In this document: piece after piece, positions 26,061 through 35,041 of the stretch
Position numbering within the stretch: the first letter of the stretch is position 1
Layout of the letters: each line of letters opens with the position of its first letter
Assembly: GCA_005222975.1 (NCBI GenBank)
Contig: NJBI01000015.1
Coordinates: forward strand, 1-55,959
Source of the DNA: Promethearchaeota archaeon Loki_b31
GTDB lineage: Archaea > Asgardarchaeota > Lokiarchaeia > Sigyniarchaeales > SOKP01
Direction of reading: 5' to 3'
DNA length: 55,959 nt
Notes under the pieces: model-generated
Database searches by the model: none
Told to the model about the DNA's origin: nothing
What the model saw: only the letters and a program-made list of their open reading frames with translations
Position numbers and translations under genes: made by a program

Positions 26061-27974
26061 CTAAAAAATTACTCCAAAATTAATATCATAAAAGAATAAG
26101 AGGAGGATTATTGAAAAGAGAGTTGGAATAATTAAACTGTATGTGAATAATCCTTGAGACACTTTTATGCTTTTCATTAAAGTATCCATAATCGTTTCAA
26201 AATATCTAGGATTACCCCAAATCTTGATCCCCTCAACTACAGAATCGTAATAAAAAAACTCGACTTCTTCTAAATCTTTTTCAGCTTTATTGATTAAGGA
26301 ATCAAGTTTTTCTAAAATCTTTTCTAATTTAATTTTATCCCCGATTGGTGAATAACCTCTTCGAGTAAATTGTCTAGCAACTGTATGGGAATCCGAAGTT
26401 GTTATTTCCCCTCTCTCTATCCCTCTATTTTGTAGCATATTTAAAATATAAGAACGAATATCAACATAGGCATTGTTCGCGTCAAAGTGGATAAATACTG
26501 TTTTTTGATCAGTGGTTGTCTCTTTAAAAAGGTGGACTACTAACCCACCTGTTCCAATTCCATCCTTTTCAGAAAATTCGGCCATCAAATCTTTTGCGAC
26601 ACCATATTGTACAATTAATTTGTTATTATTCTCTTTTTTATTATTTTTATTAGAGGTTAAAAATTTCTCTGTTACTGAAATAAGATCTTTCGCCTCTAAA
26701 GATTGATTTTCTATTAAAACTTCGTCGCCAATTATTGAATTATGCGAATCAATTATAATTATCTCGCGATAACCTTTTGATTTTGCTACTTTTCTAATTT
26801 CATCACCTATTTGAGCTTGCATATCATCAGAAGGTAGAGGATGTCTCGTTAAAAAAACAATAGCTATATCGTCTATATCAATGCCGATTAATTTAGCAGA
26901 ATTCGACATTTTTCTCGAGACATTTTTTATTTCATCAATCCATTCGTTTTGAGAGTTCTCTTCAATATATTTTACATCTCTTTTTATTTGCCTTAAAACT
27001 TTTTCGAGTTCACTTTGAGATGTTAAATTTTGCGTGTGGTCGTTGGTTGTATGATAAACGGTTGTTCCTGGAACGTGTTTGAAAGTTTCGTAAATGAAAG
27101 CAGGTAAATCAGAAGAACCGCACGTTTTAAACGGCCCAAAATGAATATGGGGGATAACAAATAATCCCTTTAACTTTTTAGATTTTTTACCCCGAATTGC
27201 TAAATATTGAATCTTCACATCAGAAAGAATACCAATTTTATCGAAAAAACCTTCTAACATATCATCGTTGCCTTCTGTCATCATAGAAAGCACGAAAGCT
27301 CTAATAAATGGGTAACCGCCTATGCCTGTCGCTTGTCTATATACATTACTCACTTGAGACATATTCCATGCGTAGGGAATTGCGAAGAAAATTGCACATA
27401 CTGTAAAAAACAAGATAGCTCTAATGAAAAATAATAGTGGGATTTGAGATGCGAAAACACTAAAAAAAGTAATTCCTAATATGGGTTGAATAAACGCTAG
27501 AATAAAATTTCCATATTTTCCAACGGTCGTAAATGAATAGTGTAAGACATAAGAAATAATATAAGCTAGAATTGTCCCAAGTATAAAAAATACTTCTTGA
27601 AATGTTACATTCCTAAGAAAAATTGTAATTATTTGACCAATTATTAAAGAAAGTCCAATCATACCCGTTATAAAAGCATTCATTTGAATCCCCCATCCTT
27701 TCGGAGGCGACGCTAAAATAGGGGCTCGCTTTGAATAATAGAAAATTGATAATACAATCCCTGCTCCCATTGTTAAATAAAACGTGATTAATACATTAGA
27801 AAGATAAAAGATATTCCAAATGTTTGTATAAAGCGAATTTAAAATAAATGATAGTAATCCAATTATGACAGGTAAACTAAAAAATATTATGTACGCTGAT
27901 TTTTTGGTTGAAAAGTAATCTAAGTATGAAATTATTCCCGGGATATTGCGAGTTGGTTGTTGTTGTGCGAACAT
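26061..27974 (-). CDS. DUF2070 family archaeal membrane protein
   Basis: This 637-residue protein has eight or nine membrane helices in residues 30-215, a large soluble domain (about 220-600), and a final hydrophobic helix (about 608-632). The soluble part includes 'KGLFVIPHIHFGPFKTCGSSDLPAFI' and 'TTVYHTTNDHTQNLTSQSE', His-rich stretches that look like a metal site, and 'IDSHNSI' and 'TSDSHTV'. Length and layout match DUF2070, conserved in archaea and of unknown function. The conserved His and Asp residues suggest a hydrolase-like activity, which is inference. It is divergent from the zinc-ribbon membrane protein. Confidence 0.8.
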   Translation of the reverse strand: MFAQQQPTRNIPGIISYLDYFSTKKSAYIIFFSLPVIIGLLSFILNSLYTNIWNIFYLSNVLITFYLTMGAGIVLSIFYYSKRAPILASPPKGWGIQMNAFITGMIGLSLIIGQIITIFLRNVTFQEVFFILGTILAYIISYVLHYSFTTVGKYGNFILAFIQPILGITFFSVFASQIPLLFFIRAILFFTVCAIFFAIPYAWNMSQVSNVYRQATGIGGYPFIRAFVLSMMTEGNDDMLEGFFDKIGILSDVKIQYLAIRGKKSKKLKGLFVIPHIHFGPFKTCGSSDLPAFIYETFKHVPGTTVYHTTNDHTQNLTSQSELEKVLRQIKRDVKYIEENSQNEWIDEIKNVSRKMSNSAKLIGIDIDDIAIVFLTRHPLPSDDMQAQIGDEIRKVAKSKGYREIIIIDSHNSIIGDEVLIENQSLEAKDLISVTEKFLTSNKNNKKENNNKLIVQYGVAKDLMAEFSEKDGIGTGGLVVHLFKETTTDQKTVFIHFDANNAYVDIRSYILNMLQNRGIERGEITTSDSHTVARQFTRRGYSPIGDKIKLEKILEKLDSLINKAEKDLEEVEFFYYDSVVEGIKIWGNPRYFETIMDTLMKSIKVSQGLFTYSLIIPTLFSIILLLFFYDINFGVIF

Positions 27975-28101
27975 AACCTGTTTTAAAAAATATTTATTTT
28001 TTTATTAAATTTTTTACTATTCCTACTTGTAATTAAATTAATTATCCTTATAATTAACTTTTTTTAAGAAATTATAAATAATTACAAATATAATAAAAAT
28101 T

Positions 28102-29154
28102 ATGTCGGAAGCTTATCCAAGGATGGAAAGATATTCAAATAAACGGTTTAGCGAAGTAATATCTGAAGGATTTAGATTTTTTGGTAAAAATTACTTGACT
28201 TTAATTGTACCACTTGGTTTGTTTCTGCTAATTTCGATAATAATAAAGAATTTATTAGTAGCCGATATGGTTTGGCAATCACTACAAATGACACCCGCCA
28301 TTGATTTTATTCTTGTTAAAGATCCTTCTGCTCTAACAGACGAGGATCTTAATCTTATGATGGAATATTTAGCTCTTAGTTTATTTAGCGGGTTCATTAA
28401 CAGTTTAGTAATAACTATTTTTAACGTACTAGCTATGTGCTTGGTTAGTAATTACCTCTATAACAAATTTATTGGGAACGAGACAAAGTTTTTCTCCGAA
28501 TTCAAAAAAGCAATAAATGGAAAATTAATATTCGTAATTCTTTTATTAGGAGTTGGAATTTCTATAGGAGCTTTTCTTCTCTATATTCCGAGTATTATCA
28601 TATTTGGGTATTATACTTTTTATGTTTTCACATATAATTCTGATAATTCTGAAGATTCCAATGAGCCAATAAGAGATGCGCGAGAAATAGCAAGAAAGTC
28701 TTTTTGGAAAATAATTGGAGTTTTTGTAGTTAGTAATCTAATAATATCGATCATTGATATCGTTTTTCAATTTATCATTGGCGATTTCTTAATTCAATTC
28801 TACCAAACTTCTTGGTACAATCCTTCCACAAGAAACTTTGGTATGATAATTTTATACGATTTAATATATTATATCGTTGATTTGATTTTTGCTCCGTTGT
28901 TTATATGTTTATTGACTTCTCTGTATGTTTCTTTAAAGACTAGAAGAGAAATATCTGTACAATACCAAACTTCTTATGATCAAACCCCTCAGAGTTATGG
29001 AACGCCATATCACGATGAATCAAGGTCAATTAAGAGTATGAATGCAGTTGATAAACCAAGATCTGGTTTATATTGCCCCTTTTGTGGGCAATTTGTGAAA
29101 AATAAGACTCAATATTGCCCCCATTGTGGAGAACAGTTTAATTTCGAGATTTAA
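28102..29154 (+). CDS. Six-helix membrane protein with C-terminal zinc ribbon
   Basis: This 350-residue protein has hydrophobic helices at about 33-52, 95-125, 145-180, 210-235 and 250-280. A polar linker follows, then a short zinc ribbon with C325, C328, C339 and C342 ('YCPFCGQFV', 'YCPHCGEQF'). The ribbon would face the cytosol. The same C-P-x-C-G ... C-P-x-C-G tail ends the otherwise unrelated subtilase at 38791-42753. The membrane part resembles 'glycerophosphoryl diester phosphodiesterase membrane domain'-type proteins only loosely. It is followed within 20 bp by the PAC2 gene. Function unknown. Confidence 0.6.
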   Translation: MSEAYPRMERYSNKRFSEVISEGFRFFGKNYLTLIVPLGLFLLISIIIKNLLVADMVWQSLQMTPAIDFILVKDPSALTDEDLNLMMEYLALSLFSGFINSLVITIFNVLAMCLVSNYLYNKFIGNETKFFSEFKKAINGKLIFVILLLGVGISIGAFLLYIPSIIIFGYYTFYVFTYNSDNSEDSNEPIRDAREIARKSFWKIIGVFVVSNLIISIIDIVFQFIIGDFLIQFYQTSWYNPSTRNFGMIILYDLIYYIVDLIFAPLFICLLTSLYVSLKTRREISVQYQTSYDQTPQSYGTPYHDESRSIKSMNAVDKPRSGLYCPFCGQFVKNKTQYCPHCGEQFNFEI

Positions 29155-29174
29155 GATAATTAGTAGTGATTTTT

Positions 29175-29966
29175 ATGAATTTTAACATTATTCGTAAATT
29201 TGAATTAAATACGGACGATCTTAATAACCCTATCGTATTAATAGGTTGGCCTGGGATCGCATTAGTGGCAAAGTTAGCGATTACATCTATAAAGGATTCC
29301 ATTGGTGCCGAAGAATTTTTAGACATAGAATATTTTGATTTTCCGCCCAAATCTAATGTTGAAAAAGGGAAATTGGAAATCCCAAGTGCAAAAGTTTATT
29401 ATAAATCAAGAAAACAAGAAAAAGAACAAGATTTCTTTATATTAACGGCTAATTATCAACCTCAAACCTCAGAAGGAGTATTTGATTTTTCTCAAAAGTT
29501 TTGCGAAGAGATGGATAAATTAACAGATAGTAAAATTAAAATGTATATCAGCACTGGTGCTATGGTCATTGATAGAGTGATAGGCACATCGCTTGTGCAT
29601 GTTTGTGGAACGGATCAAGAAGTTGTTGATTCTTTTTTGAAATACGAAAATACTAAACTAATGGAAGGTGGTGTTATTGCTGGAGCAAATGGGATCTTAC
29701 CTGCTTGGGCGGGAAACAAGGGTTATGCCCCTGGGGTGTGTTTGTTAGCAGAAACATTACCTTTGCCTATGATGGCACTGGATCCTCGCGCATCTAAAGC
29801 TTTAGTCGCAATTTTAAAAGATTATTTCAACATCAATATGAATTTCGATGAATTAAACAAACAAATTGAAGAAATGGAACATGTGATTGATTCGTATAAA
29901 AAGCAAGCAGAGCACTTTATGAAGGGGACTCGAGACGATCGTGGTCCTGATTCTTATTTTCGATAA
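29175..29966 (+). CDS. PAC2 family protein (proteasome assembly chaperone-like)
   Basis: This 263-residue protein (266 from GTG 29166) opens with the family signature 'NPIVLIGWPGIALVAKLA' and has 'LTANYQPQTSEGVFDFSQKFCEEM', 'MYISTGAMVID', and 'GGVIAGANGILPAWAGNKGYAPGVCLLAETL'. PAC2-fold proteins relate to eukaryotic proteasome assembly chaperones, and archaeal members are linked by homology with proteasome assembly or ATP-grasp partners. A C-terminal helix ('FDELNKQIEEMEHVIDSYKKQAEHF') may be a coiled coil. The gene follows the zinc-ribbon membrane protein by 20 bp. Start choice between GTG and ATG is open; I prefer the ATG. Confidence 0.85.
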   Translation: MNFNIIRKFELNTDDLNNPIVLIGWPGIALVAKLAITSIKDSIGAEEFLDIEYFDFPPKSNVEKGKLEIPSAKVYYKSRKQEKEQDFFILTANYQPQTSEGVFDFSQKFCEEMDKLTDSKIKMYISTGAMVIDRVIGTSLVHVCGTDQEVVDSFLKYENTKLMEGGVIAGANGILPAWAGNKGYAPGVCLLAETLPLPMMALDPRASKALVAILKDYFNINMNFDELNKQIEEMEHVIDSYKKQAEHFMKGTRDDRGPDSYFR

Positions 29967-30117
29967 ATCTATCTCTTTAAAATTACTTCCTTTTTGATGT
30001 TACTTTAAAGGAGTGAATAGTGCTTAGGACCTACTACAAAAGTTAATAATTTATATTGTTATCAATTTTATTAACTAATGAAAATATTAAATCTAACTAA
30101 ATTAATGTGAAATAAAT

Positions 30118-32127
30118 ATGAAATTCTTCAAATTGTTTGAACCTTTGAAAATTAGCAATATAACCCTTTCAAATCGGATTGTGATGCCTGCAATGCATCT
30201 CGGCCTAGCTAACGACGGATTTATTACAAAAAAATTAACCAATTTTTATGTTGAAAGAGCGAAGGGAGGCGCGGGGTTATTAGTTGTAGGCGGATGTTAT
30301 GTAGATATATACGCAAAAGGATTACCGTCAATGATAGCGGTGGATGACGATAAATATCTTCCAAAATTAACTGAATTCACTAAAACAGTACATGATGCTC
30401 GAGAAAATGTTAAAATCTGTTGTCAGTTATATCACGGTGGTGCTTACGCTTTTCCACAAATTATAGGTCGGCAACCAATAGCACCTTCGGCAGTTTACAG
30501 TAAATTTAGTAAAACCACACCTAAAGAAATGACGCTGGAAGATATAAAACGAGAACAACAAGCATTTATAGATGCTACCATCCGTGCGAAAAAAGCGGGT
30601 TTTGACGCAGTTGAAATCTGTGCCAATGCCGGTTATTTGATGGATCAATTTATTTCTCCAAAGACTAATAAAAGAAATGATCAATACGGTGGATCTCTTG
30701 AAAATCGTTTGAGGTTTCCAATCGAAACAATTAAACTGATGAGATCTAGTGTACCTGATTTTGTTATTGGATATAGAATTTCTGGAGATGATTTTGTACC
30801 TGGAAGTAATACTTACAAAGAAAAAGCAATTATTGCCGAAGAATTAGGAAAATATTTAGATTACTTTAATGTTACTGGGGGATGGCACGAAACTAAAACA
30901 CCACAACTGACGATGGATGTTCCAGAAGGGTGCTATACTTATCTTGCAGAAAACATTAAGAAACATGTATCAATTCCGATTTTTTCTTCTAATAGGATAA
31001 ATACTCCCGAATTAGCCGAACAAGTATTAATGGCGGGCAAAGCTGACGCTATATGCATTGGCCGGGGATTGATTGCCGATCCATATCTTCCAATGAAAGC
31101 AAGTAAAGGCGAATTAAGAGATATAATGAATTGTATTGGATGCAATCAAGGATGTTTCGATAATGTTTTTAGAATGATGCCAGTAACTTGTTTAAGAAAT
31201 GCTCGCGCCGGAAATGAAGCTAGAACGGAACTTAAACCATTAAAAGAAAAAAAGAAAGTGATGGTTATTGGTTCTGGTCCAGGGGGATTAGAAGCCGCGA
31301 GAGTTGCTGCTATTAGAGGTCACGAAGTACATATCTTTGAAAAAGAAGATAAAATCGGAGGCTTATTAAATATAATCTGGGTACCGCCTGGAAGAAACGA
31401 GTTTAAAAGAATGATTGAAAATTATACTTACTGGATTCAAAAACATGGAATTCGTATGCATCTCCAACAAGAGGTGTCAATAGAAAAAGTAAAGGAATTT
31501 AATCCCGATGTAGTTTTTATCGCAACTGGTTCGAAACCAACAAGACCTCCTATAAAAGGCATAGAAAGAAAAAATGTTTATTGGGCTAACGATGTTTTTA
31601 GTGGAGATGCTCCAGTGGGTAAAAACAATGTAATAATTGGAGGAGGTGCCACCGGAATTGAATTAGCAATATTCTTAACTAAATATGGTGCACTAAGTCG
31701 CGAAGCCTTTGATTTCCTTACTTTTTACAAAGCATTAGAGACAGAGATAGCTTTAGAAATGCTCCATGAAGGAAGAAACCAAGTAACTGTGCTAGAAATG
31801 CTACCAAAACTAGGTTCTGCTTTAGGAAAAACCACGAAATGGGTGCTACTTGATAAATGCGACGCTTTAGGCGTAAAATTAATTACAAGTGTCAATATTC
31901 AAGAAATTGGAGATGATTATGTAAATTATTTAGACGCTGCTGATAAAGAACAAGTAATTAACAATGTTGATTACATATACTACGCTACTGGTGTGGAACC
32001 AAATGATTCTCTCTCTAAAGAGATTAAATTATTAAATATAAAGGTAGAAAAAATCGGAGATGTAAGAAAACCACAAACGGTAATGGAAGCAGTAGCTAGA
32101 GGTTATAAAATCGGAAATGTGATTTAA
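30118..32127 (+). CDS. 2,4-dienoyl-CoA reductase-like NADH:flavin oxidoreductase
   Basis: This 669-residue enzyme has an Old-Yellow-Enzyme TIM barrel (about 1-330) with FMN, a 4Fe-4S site at C339, C342, C346 and C358 ('CIGCNQGC', 'VTC'), and a C-terminal FAD/NAD(P) part beginning 'VMVIGSGPGGLEAARVAA'. A second dinucleotide motif is 'IIGGGATGIE'. This order matches 2,4-dienoyl-CoA reductase, trimethylamine dehydrogenase and related NADH-dependent enoate reductases. Electrons would pass from NAD(P)H through FAD and the cluster to FMN. The insertion around 520-540 ('FDFLTFYKALETE') is typical of some anaerobic members. The substrate may be an unsaturated acyl-CoA or another enone. Confidence 0.88.
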   Translation: MKFFKLFEPLKISNITLSNRIVMPAMHLGLANDGFITKKLTNFYVERAKGGAGLLVVGGCYVDIYAKGLPSMIAVDDDKYLPKLTEFTKTVHDARENVKICCQLYHGGAYAFPQIIGRQPIAPSAVYSKFSKTTPKEMTLEDIKREQQAFIDATIRAKKAGFDAVEICANAGYLMDQFISPKTNKRNDQYGGSLENRLRFPIETIKLMRSSVPDFVIGYRISGDDFVPGSNTYKEKAIIAEELGKYLDYFNVTGGWHETKTPQLTMDVPEGCYTYLAENIKKHVSIPIFSSNRINTPELAEQVLMAGKADAICIGRGLIADPYLPMKASKGELRDIMNCIGCNQGCFDNVFRMMPVTCLRNARAGNEARTELKPLKEKKKVMVIGSGPGGLEAARVAAIRGHEVHIFEKEDKIGGLLNIIWVPPGRNEFKRMIENYTYWIQKHGIRMHLQQEVSIEKVKEFNPDVVFIATGSKPTRPPIKGIERKNVYWANDVFSGDAPVGKNNVIIGGGATGIELAIFLTKYGALSREAFDFLTFYKALETEIALEMLHEGRNQVTVLEMLPKLGSALGKTTKWVLLDKCDALGVKLITSVNIQEIGDDYVNYLDAADKEQVINNVDYIYYATGVEPNDSLSKEIKLLNIKVEKIGDVRKPQTVMEAVARGYKIGNVI

Positions 32128-32181
32128 AATCTTTTAAAAAACTTTTAATTTTCATTATTAAATATTAAAAAAAAAAATTTA

Positions 32182-33180
32182 TTGATTAAAGTGCAAGATA
32201 CCGGCTCCGACGAAGTGGACGAAAAAATAGAGCATAAATTATCTAATAATTTAAGAGGAATTAATGAACAATCACGAAATTACATTAGAGACATTGTAGT
32301 TTTAATCAATAGAGAAATTGGAATTAATAAAATTATATCTATTATTTTATTTGGAAGCCAGCAAGCAGATAACGATAATACTATTGTTTCTGACTGTGAC
32401 CTCCTCTTTATTTTTAAAAATAGAGTTTCAGATCATCATATTAAAGAAATTGAACGGTACTTTATCGCGTTAGAAATAAAACATAAGTTTAAAGAACCAA
32501 CTTCAAAACTAACTGGTAATGTATTAAGTGTTATACAGCAGTCAACTGGGATGTTCATAAGCCACTTTCTTACTAAACGAAAATATTGGGAACAAGCGGT
32601 CTTTTATAAGATTTTCCGAGTAAATAAAGTTTTCTCTGCTGTGTTTGCCCCTCGAAATATTGTTTTGAGCAATGTAATTCAGAATAGTACTATTTTGTAT
32701 GGCGATGATTTAAGAAATATTATTAAACCAAAAATCAAAATTTCTGTTCGAGAGATGTTTAGAAGTACCGTAATGAACCTATTTATTTCCTTTTTTGCTT
32801 TATTAATCGCACCGAAAAAAGAACTTAATTCAATAAAATACCAATTAGAGGCAATTAAATGGTCTTTAAAAGCTTCGAATTATTACTGTTTTGAAGACTC
32901 AGAATTGTTAAATACAATTGTCGAACGATTTATTTCGTTTGAAAAGCCTAAAGCCAAATTAAAAGCTAAAAATTTCTATTTTTCGTTTCTTGAACTAAGA
33001 AACCAACCGTTTAATAACTTAAAATTTATGCTACAGTGTCCCTTTAGGATCTTAAAGATTCACATTAAAGCAATACTTTTTAGGAAATTAACAAAATTAA
33101 CAAAAAGACAAATTTACGAAACCAAATTTGAAGTAAAGGAATACGACATATCACCACGGGATTTTCCATTACGATATTAA
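32182..33180 (+). CDS. Nucleotidyltransferase-domain protein (pol-beta superfamily)
   Basis: This 332-residue protein contains the pol-beta nucleotidyltransferase core 'IILFGSQQADNDN...' with G58-S59 and D71-x-D73 in 'SDCDLLFIF'. The rest is mostly helical and basic. The 3' end of the gene plus about 26 bases beyond the stop is repeated 550 bp downstream. TTG 32182 or GTG 32191 could be the start. Minimal nucleotidyltransferases are often paired with HEPN toxins, but no HEPN partner is next to it. Substrate unknown. Confidence 0.65.
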   Translation: MIKVQDTGSDEVDEKIEHKLSNNLRGINEQSRNYIRDIVVLINREIGINKIISIILFGSQQADNDNTIVSDCDLLFIFKNRVSDHHIKEIERYFIALEIKHKFKEPTSKLTGNVLSVIQQSTGMFISHFLTKRKYWEQAVFYKIFRVNKVFSAVFAPRNIVLSNVIQNSTILYGDDLRNIIKPKIKISVREMFRSTVMNLFISFFALLIAPKKELNSIKYQLEAIKWSLKASNYYCFEDSELLNTIVERFISFEKPKAKLKAKNFYFSFLELRNQPFNNLKFMLQCPFRILKIHIKAILFRKLTKLTKRQIYETKFEVKEYDISPRDFPLRY

Positions 33181-33206
33181 TTAAAAATCAGTAAATCTAA
33201 AAATTA
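33099..33206 (+). repeat. Direct repeat copy 1 (end of nucleotidyltransferase gene)
   Basis: These 108 bases recur at 33649-33756, offset by exactly 550 bp, with about eight mismatches (about 92% identity). The repeat covers the last 27 codons of the nucleotidyltransferase gene, its stop codon and about 26 bases beyond. The stop of the leftward zinc-finger gene (33204-33206) falls at the inner edge. Confidence 0.85.
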
Positions 33207-33587
33207 CAAAAATGTACTATGGAAAAATTCGTCAAAATCGCCGACAAACCCTCCTTGGTCGATAATTGCCTTTTCCTTGTGGTAGAAATCGCGATATTCC
33301 TGAGCGCATTGAGTACAGAACCAATGCTTTAAGGGGGCGTTGTAGACCATGTCTCTATCGGTTTGACGGCATCCAGGGCATAAACAAATCGAAGCCTGCA
33401 ACGCTCTATGTAGATCGCTGCGTTCGTTTTCAATTTTAATATATTGTAATGCAGGTTTATTCTTTACTTTCTCACGATGTAACTTCATCCATTTATCCAT
33501 AACAGCTTCTCGAATTAGTGCTCTTAAATTAAATGCGATTTTTTTGATTCGCTCGTTTTTGTAAGCGATAATTTTTTTATCTTTCAC
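33204..33587 (-). CDS. Small zinc-finger protein of unknown function
   Basis: This 127-residue protein starts at GTG. The first 60 residues are basic and helical ('NERIKKIAFNLRALIREAVMDKWMK'). A four-Cys zinc site follows: C70-x2-C73 ('CPGC') and C91-x2-C94 ('CTQC'), with an extra C68. The C-terminus is acidic and aromatic ('DFDEFFHSTFL'). GC content is higher than in its neighbours, and the gene sits exactly between two copies of a 108-bp direct repeat, pointing to insertion or gene-scale recombination. Family unknown; it may bind nucleic acid. Confidence 0.6.
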   Translation of the reverse strand: MKDKKIIAYKNERIKKIAFNLRALIREAVMDKWMKLHREKVKNKPALQYIKIENERSDLHRALQASICLCPGCRQTDRDMVYNAPLKHWFCTQCAQEYRDFYHKEKAIIDQGGFVGDFDEFFHSTFL

Positions 33588-33648
33588 GTTAATTACATAT
33601 CCTTTTTTGTATTTAAACGTAATCTCTCACTACAATTATCGAAATGAA

Positions 33649-33756
33649 AACAAAAAGAAAAATTACCGAAACCAAATTTGAAGTAAAGGAATACAACATA
33701 TCACCACGGGATTTTCCAATACGATATTAATTAAAAATTAGTAAACTTAAAAATTA
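33649..33756 (+). repeat. Direct repeat copy 2
   Basis: The second copy of the 108-bp repeat lies in a non-coding gap. It retains an open frame of 28 codons from ATG 33644 ('MKTKRKITETKFEVKEYNIS' then 'PRDFPIRY'), which is the C-terminal tail of the nucleotidyltransferase with four substitutions. It may be the surviving tail of a second nucleotidyltransferase copy, or a target duplication. Confidence 0.85.
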
Positions 33757-33867
33757 AATTCTTTAATGAATTAGAATTCTATAGATAGAATATTTTTATA
33801 TTATTAATGGTATATTAGTATTTAGTATCAAAAATAAAAATTTATTCTCAACAACCACTGTATTAAA

Positions 33868-34425
33868 ATGGAAAACGACGATATTGATATTAAGGAATTA
33901 TTTCTTGATATTTTAGCTATAGTAAAGTTCGAGCTTCGCTTCTATAAAGATAAAGAAAGCCCAATGTTCACTCGAATAGTCAAAACGAGAGTGTTCCAAC
34001 AAAAGCTTCAAAAATTAAGAGATTTCATCAATGCTTATTTTGAGATTATGTACAGAGGCGATGAAAGCCCAATTAATCAAGTTGCTTTGCGTACTCAACT
34101 TGATAATGTTGCGAGAATCACAAATTACTATAATGACCTATCTAGTTTCTATAAGGATCAAACACAAAACCTCATTACAAAAGAGAAACTTCTAAGTTTG
34201 ATTGATTACAGCCATATCGAATCCCTGTTTTTAGTGTTTACAAATATTCTGGACTGGGAGCATTACAAAAGCAGTCTAATCTTCCCACACGATAAGCAAA
34301 AAGAAAAACTTTTAAAAGAATTTCTTAGTAAACTTGCCAGTTCTGATATTAAAGAAGTTGAGGACTTAATCGACCTAGAACAAACTATTGATACTTTTGT
34401 AAAAAGCATAGAAGTGGAATTATAA
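33868..34425 (+). CDS. Helical protein of unknown function
   Basis: This 185-residue protein is predicted to be all helical with no membrane segment and no cysteines. It starts with an acidic 'MENDDIDIKELFLDILAIVKFELRF' and ends in an acidic helix ('EVEDLIDLEQTIDTFVKSIEVEL'). No motif was recognised. It lies just after direct-repeat copy 2 and before another orphan gene, in what looks like an accessory stretch. Confidence 0.5.
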   Translation: MENDDIDIKELFLDILAIVKFELRFYKDKESPMFTRIVKTRVFQQKLQKLRDFINAYFEIMYRGDESPINQVALRTQLDNVARITNYYNDLSSFYKDQTQNLITKEKLLSLIDYSHIESLFLVFTNILDWEHYKSSLIFPHDKQKEKLLKEFLSKLASSDIKEVEDLIDLEQTIDTFVKSIEVEL

Positions 34426-34642
34426 TCTCTTTAAAATTTATTGAAACTATTGTTAAATATGCCACATCAATATATTCTTTTTTATTCTTTGATATAAAGT
34501 AAAGAGTAAATTATTTTTTTAATATTCTGCATCGTATTTCTAAAAAAATCTATTATTTTAGAATTTCTTTATTCTCGTACGACAAATAGTTAAAAATGTT
34601 TTTATATTCGAATTTTCATGTAATAGTAAATATAATATAGAT

Positions 34643-34672
34643 TGAATCGATGAGATTCAAGAGCGCAAGCTC
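34643..34672 (+). other. Paired hairpins in the leader of the 34717 gene
   Basis: Two perfect stem-loops sit back to back: TGAATC-GATGA-GATTCA (34643-34659) and GAGC-GCAA-GCTC (34661-34672), the second with a GNRA tetraloop. They are preceded by AT-rich, TATA-like sequence and lie 45 bases before the next start codon. They could be a structured leader or a small RNA. In such AT-rich DNA the 6-bp stem with all four bases stands out, but no known class fits. Confidence 0.35.
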
Positions 34673-34716
34673 AAGTATTACGTGAATTCTTATATAGGTA
34701 TAGGAATATAACAGAA

Positions 34717-35019
34717 ATGGATTGTATAACCAATATCTTAGATTTTTACAATAACAAATCTAAGGACGAGGAAATAGACCTATCTCATTTCAATAAAGTT
34801 TGGCTAAGCAATCTCCTTATTAAGATCATGAAAAATTTTAACGAAGGGCGAACAAACGATTTAGAGCTACAAAATTGTTTAATATTGCTCGTAAATTTAT
34901 TCTCTAACGATGATAGTCCTGATTTTTATAATAAAAAAGGAAAAAATGTTCGAGAGCTATTGGATGACGATAGATCCAATTATATAAATATATTAAAATC
35001 AGAGTTTCGAAATAATTAG
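34717..35019 (+). CDS. Small acidic protein of unknown function
   Basis: This 100-residue protein is mainly helical with a hydrophobic centre ('HFNKVWLSNLLIKIMKNF', 'LQNCLILLVNLF') and an acidic C-terminal half. It has no recognised motif. It is preceded by a leader with two hairpins and converges on the MFS-tail gene (stop to stop, 22 bp). It may be lineage-specific. Confidence 0.45.
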   Translation: MDCITNILDFYNNKSKDEEIDLSHFNKVWLSNLLIKIMKNFNEGRTNDLELQNCLILLVNLFSNDDSPDFYNKKGKNVRELLDDDRSNYINILKSEFRNN

Positions 35020-35041
35020 AGAGAAGTAAGGTTCAATTAAT

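Noticed and set aside
32182..33180. HEPN-MNT toxin-antitoxin module
   Set aside because: The nucleotidyltransferase is large and no HEPN-like R-x4-6-H protein lies next to it. The 33868 protein lacks that motif.
33204..33587. Zinc-finger gene as an IS element
   Set aside because: No transposase motif, no terminal inverted repeats, and the flanking repeat is gene sequence of 108 bp, not a short target duplication.
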